The notes beneath the pieces were generated by a model, which did no database searches, was not told where the DNA came from, and saw only the letters and a list, made by a program, of their open reading frames with translations. From NCBI GenBank assembly GCA_011525945.1, contig WYBJ01000195.1:1-45947 (forward strand): a stretch of DNA of 45,947 nt, written 5' to 3'. The DNA is from Burkholderiaceae bacterium. GTDB lineage: Bacteria; Pseudomonadota; Gammaproteobacteria; Burkholderiales; WYBJ01. Position numbers and translations under genes: made by a program. Below are positions 1 to 9,400 of the stretch, one piece after another. The first letter of the stretch is position 1. Every line of letters begins with the position of its first letter.

Positions 1-824
1 GAGCGATGGAGGCACTGATCCAGTCGGGGCAGGTGACCGTGAACGACAGGGTGGCGCAACTCGGCGAGCGTGTCGGTCCCGCCGACCGCATCGCGGTGGC
101 CGGCGCCCCGCTGATACGAAGGCGCGGCCCGACACGGGCGCACGAACCGCGGGTCGTGCTGTATCACAAGGCCGAGGGCGAGATCGTGTCCCGGCACGAT
201 CCGGAAGGTCGCCCGAGCGTATTCGACCGCGTTTCGATCGTGCAGCGCGGCCGCTGGCTTGCGGTCGGGCGGCTCGACTTCAACACCTGCGGCCTGCTCG
301 TATTCACCGACTCCGGAGAGCTCGCCAATCGCCTGACGCATCCACGCTTCCAGCAGCCGCGCGATTATGCTGTGCGCATCGTCGGTAGCCTCACACCCGA
401 GCAGATGCGAACCCTGCGTAGCGGCGTCGCTCTCGAGGATGGCCCGGCGCGATTCGAACTGCTGGAACCTCAGGGCGGCGAGGGCACCAACCGCTGGTAC
501 CGGCTGCGTGTTCGCGAGGGACGCAACCGGCTGGTACGGCGGCTGTTCGCGTCCGCCGGTGTCACGGTGAGCCGTCTCATGCGCACGCGCTTCGGCCCGT
601 TCCAGCTTCCGCCGCGGCTCAAGCGCGGCCGCTGGCTGCGGCTCGATGCGGCGGAGGTTCAGCGCGCATTGCAGCAGATCGAACTCCAGCGAGCGGGCGC
701 TGCTCCGCCTGCGCCAGGAAAGCGGCCGCTCAGGCGATTCGACCGCGCGCGCGGGCTGCAGGCAGCTCAGGGCGATTCAGCACGAATACCGCATCGTCCG
801 CGCCGTCCAGCTCGAGCCAGGTGA
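1..824 (+). CDS. rluB: 23S rRNA pseudouridine synthase RluB, 5' end cut by the window
   Basis: Isomerises a uridine of 23S rRNA helix 89 (U2605 in E. coli) to pseudouridine during 50S assembly. The visible protein opens inside the S4 RNA-binding domain (MEALIQSGQVTVN), so the true start lies before base 1; the ATG at base 6 is internal. The catalytic domain follows: the Y-K-x-x-G-E-I-V-S motif near visible residue 53 and the RLDFNTCGLLVFT motif, whose Asp at visible residue 91 is the catalytic nucleophile of the family. The KP/basic C-terminal tail (about residue 235 on) is typical of RluB/RluE. The last 95 bases overlap the 3' end of prmB on the other strand, which is unusual. Family assignment is secure; RluB rather than RluE/F is inferred from the long form with an S4 domain. 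Confidence 0.9.
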   Translation, partial: AMEALIQSGQVTVNDRVAQLGERVGPADRIAVAGAPLIRRRGPTRAHEPRVVLYHKAEGEIVSRHDPEGRPSVFDRVSIVQRGRWLAVGRLDFNTCGLLVFTDSGELANRLTHPRFQQPRDYAVRIVGSLTPEQMRTLRSGVALEDGPARFELLEPQGGEGTNRWYRLRVREGRNRLVRRLFASAGVTVSRLMRTRFGPFQLPPRLKRGRWLRLDAAEVQRALQQIELQRAGAAPPAPGKRPLRRFDRARGLQAAQGDSARIPHRPRRPARAR

Positions 825-1681
825 ACGCGGGGGTACGCCGCCTCCATCGCCGAGCGCGCGTGACCGACTTCCATGACGAGCAGCCCATCGGGCACGAGGT
901 GCGTGCGTGCGGCGCCCAGGATGCGCCGCACGATATCGAGTCCGTCATCGCCCCCTGCCAGGGCCAACGCGGGTTCGTGACGGTACTCGGGCGGCAATTG
1001 CGCCATTGCGGCCGAGCGAACGTAAGGCGGGTTGGCGAGGATAAGATCGTAGCGGCGTTGCTTCAGTGCTGCGAACAAGTCACTTTGAACGAGATCGATG
1101 CGACGCTCCAATGCATAGTCGCCGACATTGCGGCGCGCCACATCCAGCGCGTCGGCCGACACGTCGACCGCATCGATGTGCGCGCACGGCAATGCGAGCG
1201 CGGCGAGTATCGCGAGGCAACCCGATCCGGTGCCGAGCTCGAGTACCTTTCCGATCCGCTCGGGTTGCGCGATCCAGGGCGACAACCCACCCAATAGCCA
1301 GTGCCCGATGTAGGAGCGCGGCACGAGTGCACGCGCGTCGACGTGAAAGCGATGCGGGCCGATCCATGCCTCCCGCGTCAGATAGGCGGCAGGTAGGCGC
1401 TCGCGCACGCGCCGCTGCAGCAGGCCGAGAACGGTCCGGATCTCGCTGAGCGTAAGTCGCGCATCGAGAAGCGATTCGGCCTGCGCGGGCGTCAGGTGCA
1501 GCGCGTGGCGGACCAGGTAGAACGCTTCGTCGAACGCGTTATCGGTGCCATGGCCATAGTAAAGTCGGGCTTCGTTGAAGCGTGAGACGGCGAAGCGCAG
1601 CAGATCTCGCAACGTGCGCAAGCGCTCGAGCCCCGCCCTGAATTCGCCTTCCAACGGCAGCGCGGCGCGCCGGTCTTCCAT
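730..1681 (-). CDS. prmB: 50S ribosomal protein L3 glutamine methyltransferase PrmB, frameshifted near its 3' end
   Basis: Transfers a methyl group from SAM to the glutamine of ribosomal protein L3. The SAM-binding loop ELGTGSG and the catalytic NPPY motif are both present, as is the helical N-terminal domain of PrmB/PrmC enzymes. As written, the reading frame runs off the family consensus after EAAYP and stops at 767. In the next frame the expected C-terminus appears at once (FTWLELDGADDAVFVL) and runs to a stop at 730. The switch falls in a run of five G (plus strand, 829-833); removing one base restores Y-P-A-F-T-W-L-E. This is either a homopolymer sequencing error or a recent frameshift. 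The gene is last in the minus-strand series, 36 bases after pilU. Confidence 0.88.
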
Positions 1682-1717
1682 CGGCTGCTTGCAGGTGATT
1701 CCGGCCGGTGACGTCGG

Positions 1718-2845
1718 CTAGATGTTCAGGCGGATGCTGGAAAGGTCGTCCGCCTGCGTCGATCTGCGAGTGGATTCGGGGCTCGTTCCCTTGGCGTTGT
1801 TGATGAGCCAGGAGAGGTTCGTGGCCGAATCGGCGTTCGCCAGCGCTTCATCGAGCGAAATGGTGCCCTGAGTATAGAGCCAGTAGAGCGACTGCTCGAA
1901 GGTCTGGCAACCCGGCGCCAAACTTTGTTCCATCGCATCCTTGATCTGGTCGATGTCGCTGCTCTTGATGAGCTCCTGGATGTGCTTGGTGTTCATCAGG
2001 ATTTCCGCTGCCGGGCAAAGCTTGCCTTGCGTGTCGCGCACCAGACGCTGGGAGACGATCGCGCGCAGGCTCACCGCGAGGTCCATCAGCAGACTGTTAC
2101 GGGCATCGTGCGGAAAGAAATTGATGACGCGATTGAGCGCGTAGTAGCTGTTGTTCGCATGCACCGTGGTCAAGCACAGGTGCCCGGTCTGGGCGTACGA
2201 CAGGGCCGCCTGGAAAGTCTCTCGGTCGCGGCACTCGCCGATCAGAATCACGTCTGGCGCCTCGCGCATCGCGTTGACCAGCGCATTGGCGTAGGAACGC
2301 GTATCGATGCCCACCTCGCGCTGATTGACGATGCTCTTGGCGTGCCGGTACATGAACTCGATCGGATCCTCGATGGTGAGGATGTGCCCCGACTTGGATT
2401 GGTTGCGATGATTGATCATCGCTGCCAGCGTGCTCGACTTGCCCGATCCCGTCGAGCCGACCACCATGATGAGCCCGCGCTTCTCCATCACCACGTCCTT
2501 GAGAACAGGCGGCAAACGCAACTCTTCAACGGTCGGGATCATGACCTTGATATGGCGGATGACCATCGCCACGGCGCCGCGCTGACGGAATACGTTCACG
2601 CGGAAGCTGCCCACACCCGATTCGATCAAGGAGAAATTGATCTCCAGTTCGGCCTCGAACACCTTGATCTGCTCCGGCGTCATGCACTCGTGGGCCATCT
2701 TCTGCACGGCAGTCGGATCCAGAATCTGGGCATTGATGGGCATCACCTCGCCCTGGATCTTGATCTGGATCGGTGAGCCGGCGGTGAAAAACATGTCCGA
2801 GGCCTGCTTCTCGGCCATGAGCTTGAACAAAGGCGTCAGTACCAT
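1718..2845 (-). CDS. pilU: Type IV pilus retraction ATPase PilU
   Basis: Hexameric cytoplasmic ATPase, a PilT paralogue that assists retraction of type IV pili in twitching motility. In order: an N-terminal PAS-like domain, Walker A GSTGSGKSS, the Asp box TIEDPIEF, Walker B with IGECRDRET, and the His box TGHLCLTTVHAN. The frame is open to 2929, but I place the start at the ATG at 2845. It has a GGAGG five bases upstream, and the resulting 375 residues match the usual PilU length of about 380. PilU is preferred to PilT by its C-terminal half and by ending in an Asp/Ser-rich tail. No pilT lies beside it in this window. It sits between dapD and prmB, so transcription with them is likely, but no functional link is implied. 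Confidence 0.9.
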   Translation of the reverse strand: MVLTPLFKLMAEKQASDMFFTAGSPIQIKIQGEVMPINAQILDPTAVQKMAHECMTPEQIKVFEAELEINFSLIESGVGSFRVNVFRQRGAVAMVIRHIKVMIPTVEELRLPPVLKDVVMEKRGLIMVVGSTGSGKSSTLAAMINHRNQSKSGHILTIEDPIEFMYRHAKSIVNQREVGIDTRSYANALVNAMREAPDVILIGECRDRETFQAALSYAQTGHLCLTTVHANNSYYALNRVINFFPHDARNSLLMDLAVSLRAIVSQRLVRDTQGKLCPAAEILMNTKHIQELIKSSDIDQIKDAMEQSLAPGCQTFEQSLYWLYTQGTISLDEALANADSATNLSWLINNAKGTSPESTRRSTQADDLSSIRLNI

Positions 2846-2963
2846 GCCGTCCTCCCACATCCCCTGCTGTGCCACGACATCCTCCCAAGTAACGGCCTCT
2901 GGCGTGGCTACTGAAGCCCGCCCCGGCAATTATCCCGGCGGCGCCGCGAGCGCCAAGCAGGAC

Positions 2964-3785
2964 TCAATCGCCGCGCAGGAGATCATTGATGCTCGTCTTG
3001 GCGCGGGTCTTCGCATCCACCTGTTTGACGATGACCGCGCAGTAAAGGGAATGCGTGCCGTCGGGCGAGGGCAGCGACCCCGGAACGACCACCGATCCGG
3101 GTGGAACCCGCCCAAAGCTCACCTCACCGCTGTCACGATGGTAGATGCGGGTGCTCTGGCCGATGAATACACCCATGGAGATGACGCTGCCGGCGCCGAC
3201 CACCACGCCTTCGACGATCTCGGAGCGCGCACCGATGAAGCAATCATCCTCGATGATGGTCGGGTTGGCCTGCAAGGGTTCCAGCACCCCGCCGATGCCG
3301 ACGCCACCCGACAGATGGACATTGCGGCCGATTTGCGCACACGAGCCGACCGTGGCCCAGGTATCGACCATCGTGCCTTCATCGACGTACGCGCCAATGT
3401 TGACGTACGAGGGCATGAGCACCACGTTGCGCGCGATATACGCCCCGCGCCGTGCCATCGCCGGAGGCACGACGCGAAATCCCTCGACCGAGAAGCGCTC
3501 GGCCGTGTACTGGGCGAACTTCGACGGCACTTTGTCGAAATAGCGCGTGCCGGCCCCTTCGGTCAGGGTATTGTCTTCAAGGCGGAAGGAAAGCAGAACG
3601 GCCTTCTTGATCCATTGATGCGTGACCCAATCCTCGCCCGACTTCTGCGCCACTCGCAGTTCGCCGCGGTCCAGACGCTCGATCACCGCGCCGACGGCAT
3701 CGCGGACCGCGGCGGGCGCGCTTACCGGGCCAATCGTCGTTCTTTGTTCGAAGGCGTTTTCGATCGTACGCTGCAAATCGTCCAT
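2964..3785 (-). CDS. dapD: 2,3,4,5-tetrahydropyridine-2,6-dicarboxylate N-succinyltransferase
   Basis: Succinyl-CoA-dependent acylation of tetrahydrodipicolinate, the committed step of the succinylase branch of lysine and meso-diaminopimelate synthesis. The 273-residue length is exactly that of the family. After the helical N-terminal domain come hexapeptide repeats of a left-handed beta helix (roughly residues 105-230), including the [18 protein letters not shown] stretch, then the conserved C-terminal segment with [18 protein letters not shown] start, six bases after the dapC stop, so the two are cotranslated in one operon. Very secure. Confidence 0.97.
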   Translation of the reverse strand: MDDLQRTIENAFEQRTTIGPVSAPAAVRDAVGAVIERLDRGELRVAQKSGEDWVTHQWIKKAVLLSFRLEDNTLTEGAGTRYFDKVPSKFAQYTAERFSVEGFRVVPPAMARRGAYIARNVVLMPSYVNIGAYVDEGTMVDTWATVGSCAQIGRNVHLSGGVGIGGVLEPLQANPTIIEDDCFIGARSEIVEGVVVGAGSVISMGVFIGQSTRIYHRDSGEVSFGRVPPGSVVVPGSLPSPDGTHSLYCAVIVKQVDAKTRAKTSINDLLRGD

Positions 3786-3791
3786 GGCGCT

Positions 3792-4985
3792 CTACAGCCC
3801 TTTGTAGAAATCGCGCAGCCGCCCGGCGGCTTCAAGACACTCTGCAGTGGCAGCTACGAGCGCGATACGCACGTAATTCTCCCCAGGGTTCACCCCGCGC
3901 GCCGAACGCGCGAGATAACTGCCCGGCAGTACGCTCACATTATATTCGGCGTGCAAGCGGCGGGCGAACTCGGTATCGGCGATCGGCGTGGGCAGCCACA
4001 GGTAGAAAGCGGCCTCGGGGCGCCGTGCCGGGACGGCATCGCCCAGGACCCCAAGCACCGCATCGAATTTCTCCTTGTACAGGCGCCGGTTCTCCGCGAC
4101 GTGCGCCTCGTCCTGCCAGGCCGCGAGGCTGGCCGCGAAATTGGCCGGCGGCATGGCGCCGCCCTGGTAGGTACGATACAGCAGGTAAGGCTCGAGTATT
4201 GCCGCATCGCCCGCGACGAAGCCCGAGCGCAGCCCGGGAGCGTTGGAGCGCTTGGATAGGCTCGAGAGCATCACCAGGCGCGGAAAGCCGTCGCGACCCA
4301 ATGCATGCGCGGCTTGCATGCCGCCGAGCGGTGCTACGCCCTCGTCGAAGTAGATCTCCGAATAGCATTCGTCCGACGCGATCACGAAACCATGGCGATC
4401 GGAAAGCTCGAACAGTTGCCGCCAGTCCTCCAGCGTCAGAACCGCGCCGGTCGGATTGCCCGGTGAGCAGACGTACGCGAGCTGCGTGCGCGCCCACACC
4501 GAATCGGGAAGTTGTCCCGGGTTCAGGGCGAAGCCGCCCTCGGCTGTGGTATTCAGGAACTCCGGCCGCGCACCGGCCAAAAGGGCCGCACCTTCGTAGA
4601 TCTGGTAGAAGGGATTGGGCATCACGACCACCGGATCCGGGCGCGTGCGGTCGACCACGGCTTGCGCCAGCCCGAACAAGGCCTCGCGGCTGCCGTTGAC
4701 CGGTATGACCTCGGTGCGGTAGTCGATGCCCGGCAAACCGTAGCGTTTCTCCATCCAGCTCACGATCGCCTTGCGCAAGCTCGATTCACCCAAGGTGCTG
4801 GGGTAGACCGCAAGCCCATCGAGTCCGGCGACCAGGGCATCGCGGATGAAGGCAGGGGTGGGGTGCTTCGGCTCGCCGATGTGCAGCCGGATCGGGCGCA
4901 AGTCCGCGCGCGGTTGCGCATCCTTGAGCAAGGCGTTGAGACGCTGGAAGGCGTACGGTTGCAGGTCGTTCAGGCTGGGATTCAC
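3792..4985 (-). CDS. dapC: Succinyldiaminopimelate transaminase
   Basis: PLP enzyme transferring an amino group from glutamate to N-succinyl-2-amino-6-ketopimelate, the step after DapD. It is a fold-type I aminotransferase of 397 residues: SPGNPTG motif, cofactor Asp in ASDECYSE, and Schiff-base lysine in SSLSKRSNAPGLRSGF. The start is a GTG at 4985 reading V/M-N-P-S-L-N-D-L, matching the usual DapC N-terminus. dapD begins six bases after its stop. A perfect TATAAT lies about 30 bases upstream on this strand. The next pathway enzyme, DapE, is not encoded between dapD and prmB here. Confidence 0.93.
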   Translation of the reverse strand: MNPSLNDLQPYAFQRLNALLKDAQPRADLRPIRLHIGEPKHPTPAFIRDALVAGLDGLAVYPSTLGESSLRKAIVSWMEKRYGLPGIDYRTEVIPVNGSREALFGLAQAVVDRTRPDPVVVMPNPFYQIYEGAALLAGARPEFLNTTAEGGFALNPGQLPDSVWARTQLAYVCSPGNPTGAVLTLEDWRQLFELSDRHGFVIASDECYSEIYFDEGVAPLGGMQAAHALGRDGFPRLVMLSSLSKRSNAPGLRSGFVAGDAAILEPYLLYRTYQGGAMPPANFAASLAAWQDEAHVAENRRLYKEKFDAVLGVLGDAVPARRPEAAFYLWLPTPIADTEFARRLHAEYNVSVLPGSYLARSARGVNPGENYVRIALVAATAECLEAAGRLRDFYKGL

Positions 4986-5014
4986 GTGTGTCTGGCCGAA
5001 GCGGAGATGGCGCG

Positions 5015-5020
5015 ATTATA
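5015..5020 (-). promoter_or_regulatory. Candidate -10 element for dapC-dapD
   Basis: The minus strand carries an exact TATAAT about 30 bases before the dapC GTG, giving a leader of roughly 24 bases. I find no convincing -35 hexamer 16-18 bases further up, so the promoter would depend on the -10 or on an activator. Confidence 0.4.
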
Positions 5021-5107
5021 TGGGCCTGCCATACGCGCCGGACGGGAATCGTGTCGACCCTCATCCGGGCTGCGGACCGTCGATGACGCTGCTCGCGGCC
5101 GCTGGAC

Positions 5108-5896
5108 TCACGGCCCGATGTACGAGGGGACCAGCGGGCGCATCCAGAACGGCGTGAAATCCGGTGTGGTGCCGTGATAGACGATCGGCGGCGGGGCGCG
5201 CAACAGCGCCTGTAGCCGAACCTCGATCTCCGGCTCGGGCACCTCGATGCCGTGGTCGCGCATGTAGTCGGCCGCCAACGCGGCACGCGCGGAATGCGCG
5301 TAAGCTCCGGACGCTTTCAGGCCGACGGTTCCGCCATAGCGCTGGTACAGCACTGGGTCGAGCTTCGCCTGCTCGACCCAGTGCGCCACCGTTTCGGTTG
5401 GAAGCTCCGGCGGCGGATCGAGCGCGCCACGCGCCACGTCGGCCTCATAGGCTGCCAGCCGTCGCAGCACGGAGCGAAACTCGATCAGCCGCGCGTGCTG
5501 CGCCGCGCTCATTTCATAACCCATGTGAACGAGTCTGGCCTCGACCTCTTCGAGCTTCTGCGCGCGTTGTGCCTGATCGTGCCGATCGAAAGCGCGCTCA
5601 TGCGCGCGCACAACCTCGATCTCGGTTGCGGTTGCCTCCAAGCCGTGTGCGACGACGAACTCCCGCTCGGCCCGGGTGCGGATCTCGCGCAGGAGGCCGA
5701 GCGCGCAAGAGCGCACATCGAGCGCGCCGAAAGCCTCGCAACTGATCTCTTCGGCACCGACACGAGCGGCGATGCGCCCGGCCGCCGCTGTGCTTGCGGT
5801 GAAAAAGCCGGCAAGCACTGCGGCCGCGAGCAGGCAGCATGTGCGCCTGGCGCAGCGGTTATGCTGCATTCGTCTGTCCCGGTCGTTCCGCGCCAT
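5108..5896 (-). CDS. Secreted protein of unknown function (SurA-N-like helical)
   Basis: I do not recognise a named family. From the ATG at 5896 the product is about 262 residues. Basic residues are followed by a hydrophobic stretch (CCLLAAAVLAGFF) and an A-x-A-type cleavage region ending TAAAG, so a Sec signal peptide and periplasmic location are likely. The mature part is charged and helical. The segment around residues 65-115 (ATATEIEVVRAHE) resembles the N-terminal chaperone region of parvulin-type foldases, but there is no PPIase domain. It ends in a Pro-rich, Trp-containing tail. It starts 14 bases after the queF stop with GAGGGG overlapping that stop, so it appears cotranscribed with queF. 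ATG 5869 is an alternative start. The frame is open much further upstream, but that part lies antiparallel in frame space to queF and is not coding. Confidence 0.65.
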   Translation of the reverse strand: MARNDRDRRMQHNRCARRTCCLLAAAVLAGFFTASTAAAGRIAARVGAEEISCEAFGALDVRSCALGLLREIRTRAEREFVVAHGLEATATEIEVVRAHERAFDRHDQAQRAQKLEEVEARLVHMGYEMSAAQHARLIEFRSVLRRLAAYEADVARGALDPPPELPTETVAHWVEQAKLDPVLYQRYGGTVGLKASGAYAHSARAALAADYMRDHGIEVPEPEIEVRLQALLRAPPPIVYHGTTPDFTPFWMRPLVPSYIGP

Positions 5897-5910
5897 CGCG
5901 CTCTTGCCCC

Positions 5911-6333
5911 TCACCCTGCGCGTATGCTCGCTTGCGAGGCGATGGCGTCGAATTCGACCTGCGGCGCGGCCTGCCAGCCCCGGGCCCTGTGCTCGGCGAC
6001 GACGGTGGTGAAAATCCCACCACGCACGAAGAATCGGGCTTCGAGCCGCACGTAGCGCGGCGCAATAGTCCGCACCAAGTCGTCGAGGATTTGGTTGGTC
6101 ACGGCTTCGTGAAACGCGCCGCGGTCGCGATACGACCAGATGTAGAGCTTCAGGCTCTTCAGCTCCACGCAATGCCGGTCGGGAATGTAGTCGAGCACGA
6201 GCGTAGCGAAATCCGGTTGTCCGGTCTTCGGGCACAGACACGTAAACTCGGGGATTTCCATGTGCACGCGGTAGTCGCGCGCGGGCTGCGGATTGGGAAA
6301 GCGCTGCAGGCGTCGGCTTGGTCGCGTCGGCAT
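5911..6333 (-). CDS. queF: NADPH-dependent preQ0 reductase, type I QueF
   Basis: Reduces the nitrile of 7-cyano-7-deazaguanine to preQ1, a step towards queuosine in tRNA wobble positions. The family signature [14 protein letters not shown] holds the catalytic Cys (residue 34 from the chosen start) and Asp (residue 41). The NADPH-binding stretch [20 protein letters not shown] follows directly. At about 140 residues it is the short single-domain type I form. I chose ATG 6333 because M-P-T-R-P-S fits the betaproteobacterial N-terminus. The frame stays open to 6429, where it would overlap the smc leader, and no strong ribosome-binding site decides the matter. Confidence 0.93.
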   Translation of the reverse strand: MPTRPSRRLQRFPNPQPARDYRVHMEIPEFTCLCPKTGQPDFATLVLDYIPDRHCVELKSLKLYIWSYRDRGAFHEAVTNQILDDLVRTIAPRYVRLEARFFVRGGIFTTVVAEHRARGWQAAPQVEFDAIASQASIRAG

Positions 6334-6346
6334 GGGATCGTCGGGG

Positions 6347-6374
6347 TTAACACGCGAACCAAATCGGTTAGAAT
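6347..6374 (+). promoter_or_regulatory. Candidate sigma-70 promoter for smc-zipA-ligA
   Basis: TTAACA (6347-6352) and TAGAAT (6369-6374) each match the consensus at five of six positions and are 16 bases apart. They lie in the queF/smc divergent region. Transcription would start near 6381, leaving a leader of about 114 bases before the TTG of smc. Confidence 0.5.
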
Positions 6375-6494
6375 CGCCCTCGCCAAGCAAGCCCACTTTG
6401 CGCCGTCGCGTTGGCGATGGCGGCGGCACATGTGCGCAAGCTCATGCGCGGGCGAACTTCACAACTGCGCCATTATAAGTCCAGAAGCACGCAC

Positions 6495-9400
6495 TTGCGC
6501 CTCAAGGAAATCAAGCTCGCCGGGTTCAAATCGTTTGTTGACCCGACGCACATTCCAATTCCGGGCCAGATCGTCGGCGTGGTCGGCCCCAACGGCTGCG
6601 GCAAGTCGAACGTAATCGACGCTGTGCGCTGGGTGCTGGGTGAGAGTTCGGCCCGGCATCTGCGTGGCGAAACGATGCAGGACGTGATTTTCAACGGCGC
6701 GGGCGAGCGCAAGGCCGGCCATCGCGCCTCGGTCGAGCTGCTGTTCGACAACAGTCTCGGCAAGGCCGCGGGCGCATGGTCGACCTACGGCGAGATCGCG
6801 ATCAAGCGCGTGCTCGAGCGCGAAGGTGCTTCCGAGTACTACATCAACGGCACCCACGTGCGCCGGCGCGACGTGGCCGACCTGTTCCTGGGCACCGGTG
6901 TTGGTGCGCGCGCCTACGGCATCATCGAGCAAGGGATGATCTCGCAGATCATCGAGGCGAAGCCCGAGGAGCTGCGCGTGTTTCTGGAAGAGGCGGCCGG
7001 TGTATCGAAGTATCGCGAGCGCCGCCGCGAGACCGAGCTTCGCATCGGCGACACACGCGACAACCTGCAGCGGGTAAACGACATTCGCGAGGAGCTCGGC
7101 AAGCAGTTGGAGAAACTGCACGCGCAGGCCGAGGTGGCGGCGAGGTATCGCAGCCTGCACGATGCCCTGAACAATACGCACCAGCTCATGTGGCTCGTGC
7201 GTAAACAGGAGGCGCAGGCACAGGGCGCACGATTCGCGCGCGAGCTCGAGCGCATTCTGGTCGAGACCGAAGCGGAGAACGCTCGTCTCGCCGATTCGCA
7301 GAAGCGCTCCGATGCGCTGCGCGTCGAGTTCTATGCCGCCAACGACCGGGTGTCGAGCGCCCAGGCGGAGTTCTACCAGACGGGCGCCGAAGTCGCTCGC
7401 CTGGAGCAGCAACTGCAGTTCCTACGCGACAGTCGCGCACGCGTGCAAGCGCAGCTCGCGCAAGTCGAGACGGATCTGCAGCAGTGCGAGGTCCGGGTCG
7501 AGCGGTCGCAGGCGGACTGCGAAGACTGGCGCGCGCAGCACGCGCAGGCCGAGCAGCGATCGCAGGGTCTCGCCGAGCGCGTGGCGGGTGAGTCGCAACA
7601 CCTGCCGCTCGCGGAAGCCGGTTTTCGCGATGCGCAGGAATCGGTCCGCGACGCACGCGATCAACTCGCCCGGTGCGAACAGGAACGGCAGGTTCAGGCA
7701 ACGCGCCGCGAACACGCCGACAAGGTGTTGCAGCAACTCGACAATCGCAGCGACCGCCTGGAGCAGGAGCGAATTGCGCTGGTAGCGCCTGACAATGCGG
7801 TGATGTCCGGGTTGCGCACCGACTCGAGCGCCTTGGAGCACGCGCTGCAACAACTGCGCGCGGCGCTGGAACGCGACGAGGCCGAATTGCCGGCGCGCGA
7901 GCAGGCAACGCGCGAGGCGCAACACTCGGCTGAAGCAACCGCCGCCCGGATCACGGCGCTCGAGGCGCGCCGTTCGGCGCTCGCCTCGCTCCAGGCACGG
8001 CTGGCGCGCGGCGAGCACATCAAGGCCTGGCTCGAACAGCACGGACTCGACGGCGGCCCCCGGTTGTGGCAGAAACTGCGCATCGAGCAGGGGTGGGAAG
8101 ACGCCCTCGAAGCCGTGCTGGGCGAGCGCCTGAACGCGCTTGCAGTCGAACGCATGACGGCCGACCAGTCCTGGTGGCGCGAAGGCCCGCCCGCAAAGCT
8201 TGCGCTTTTCAGCATCGAGGACGGCGCCGGGCCGCAACCCGTAGGGCCTTGGCAGGGCTTGCGGCCGCTGCTTGCATTTGTCACATGCCTCGATCCCGCT
8301 GTTGCGGCGGTCATACCCGAATGGCTCGGCGCCGTTTACGTTGCGGAATCGGCCGAAGTGGCGCTGGAACTGCGCCATCAGGCGCCCGCAGGTGCGCTGC
8401 TGGTCACGCGCGAAGGCCACGTCTTTACCCGCCACAGCGTGAGCTTTCATGCGCCCGACAACGAGCTGCATGGGGTGTTGTCGCGCCAGCGCGAGATCGA
8501 CGATATCGGCGTGCAGGTCGAATCCGAGCAGGCGGTGCTGAACGATCGCCGGCGCAGCGCCGATGAACGCGAGCAGGCGCTCAGCGCACTGCGCAACCGC
8601 ATCGCCTCGCTGCGCTTCGAGATCGACTCCTCGCAAGAGCGCGCGCATGAGCTCGAGCTGGAGATCCTGCGCCTGTCCGAACAGGCCGACCGCACGACCC
8701 AGCGCGGAGCGCAGATCCAGGCCGAGCAGGCCGAGATCGGCACTCAGCGCGCGCAGGAAGGTGAGCAGCGCGTTGCGGCCGAGGCGGAGCTGTCGCGCTT
8801 GTCGGCGGTCCGCGCCAATCTCGTGCAGCGCGTGCAGCACGCCGAGACCTCATACGGTGTGCGCGAGCAGCAACTCGCAGCACAACGAAAAGCCCTGCAG
8901 GAGGCGGAGAAAGAATCGCAGGCGGCGCAGTTTGCGTTGCGCACCTGCGCCCAGCGCATCGACGACCTGCAAGCGGCGCTGCAAACTCTCTTTGCTGCGC
9001 AGGCGCGCCTGCGGCAGCAGCGCGCGGAGCTCGACGCCGACCGGGCACGGTTCGACGAAGGCCCGCCGCTCGCTGATCTGCAGAGCGCACTGAGCGTGCG
9101 CGGCGAGCGTGAGCAGACGCTCGCGCAGGCGCGAGATGCACAGCAGGGTCTGGAGAACGAGCTGCGCCAGGTCGAGCAGGAGCGACTCGTGGTGGAACAA
9201 CGCCTGATTCCGCTGCGCGACAAGACCAACGAGCTGCGCTTGAAGGCGCAGGAGGCACGCCTGACCGAAGAACAGTTCGAGCGGCAGCTCGTCGACGCCG
9301 GAGCCGATCAGGAGGCGTTGCGCTCGCAACTGGAAAAAGGCGCACGCTCGAGCCGCCTGAATGCCGACATCGCGCGCCTGAACGACGAGATTGGCGCACT

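Noticed and set aside
2637-4259. 540-codon open frame on the plus strand opposite pilU, dapD and dapC
   Set aside because: Antisense shadow of three conserved genes; no family features.
6411-6494. Upstream ATG extension of smc
   Set aside because: The extra 28 residues are unlike Smc; the TTG at 6495 gives the standard N-terminus.
7422-8840. 472-codon minus-strand frame inside smc
   Set aside because: Antisense to the coiled-coil region of smc, where biased codons leave long open frames.
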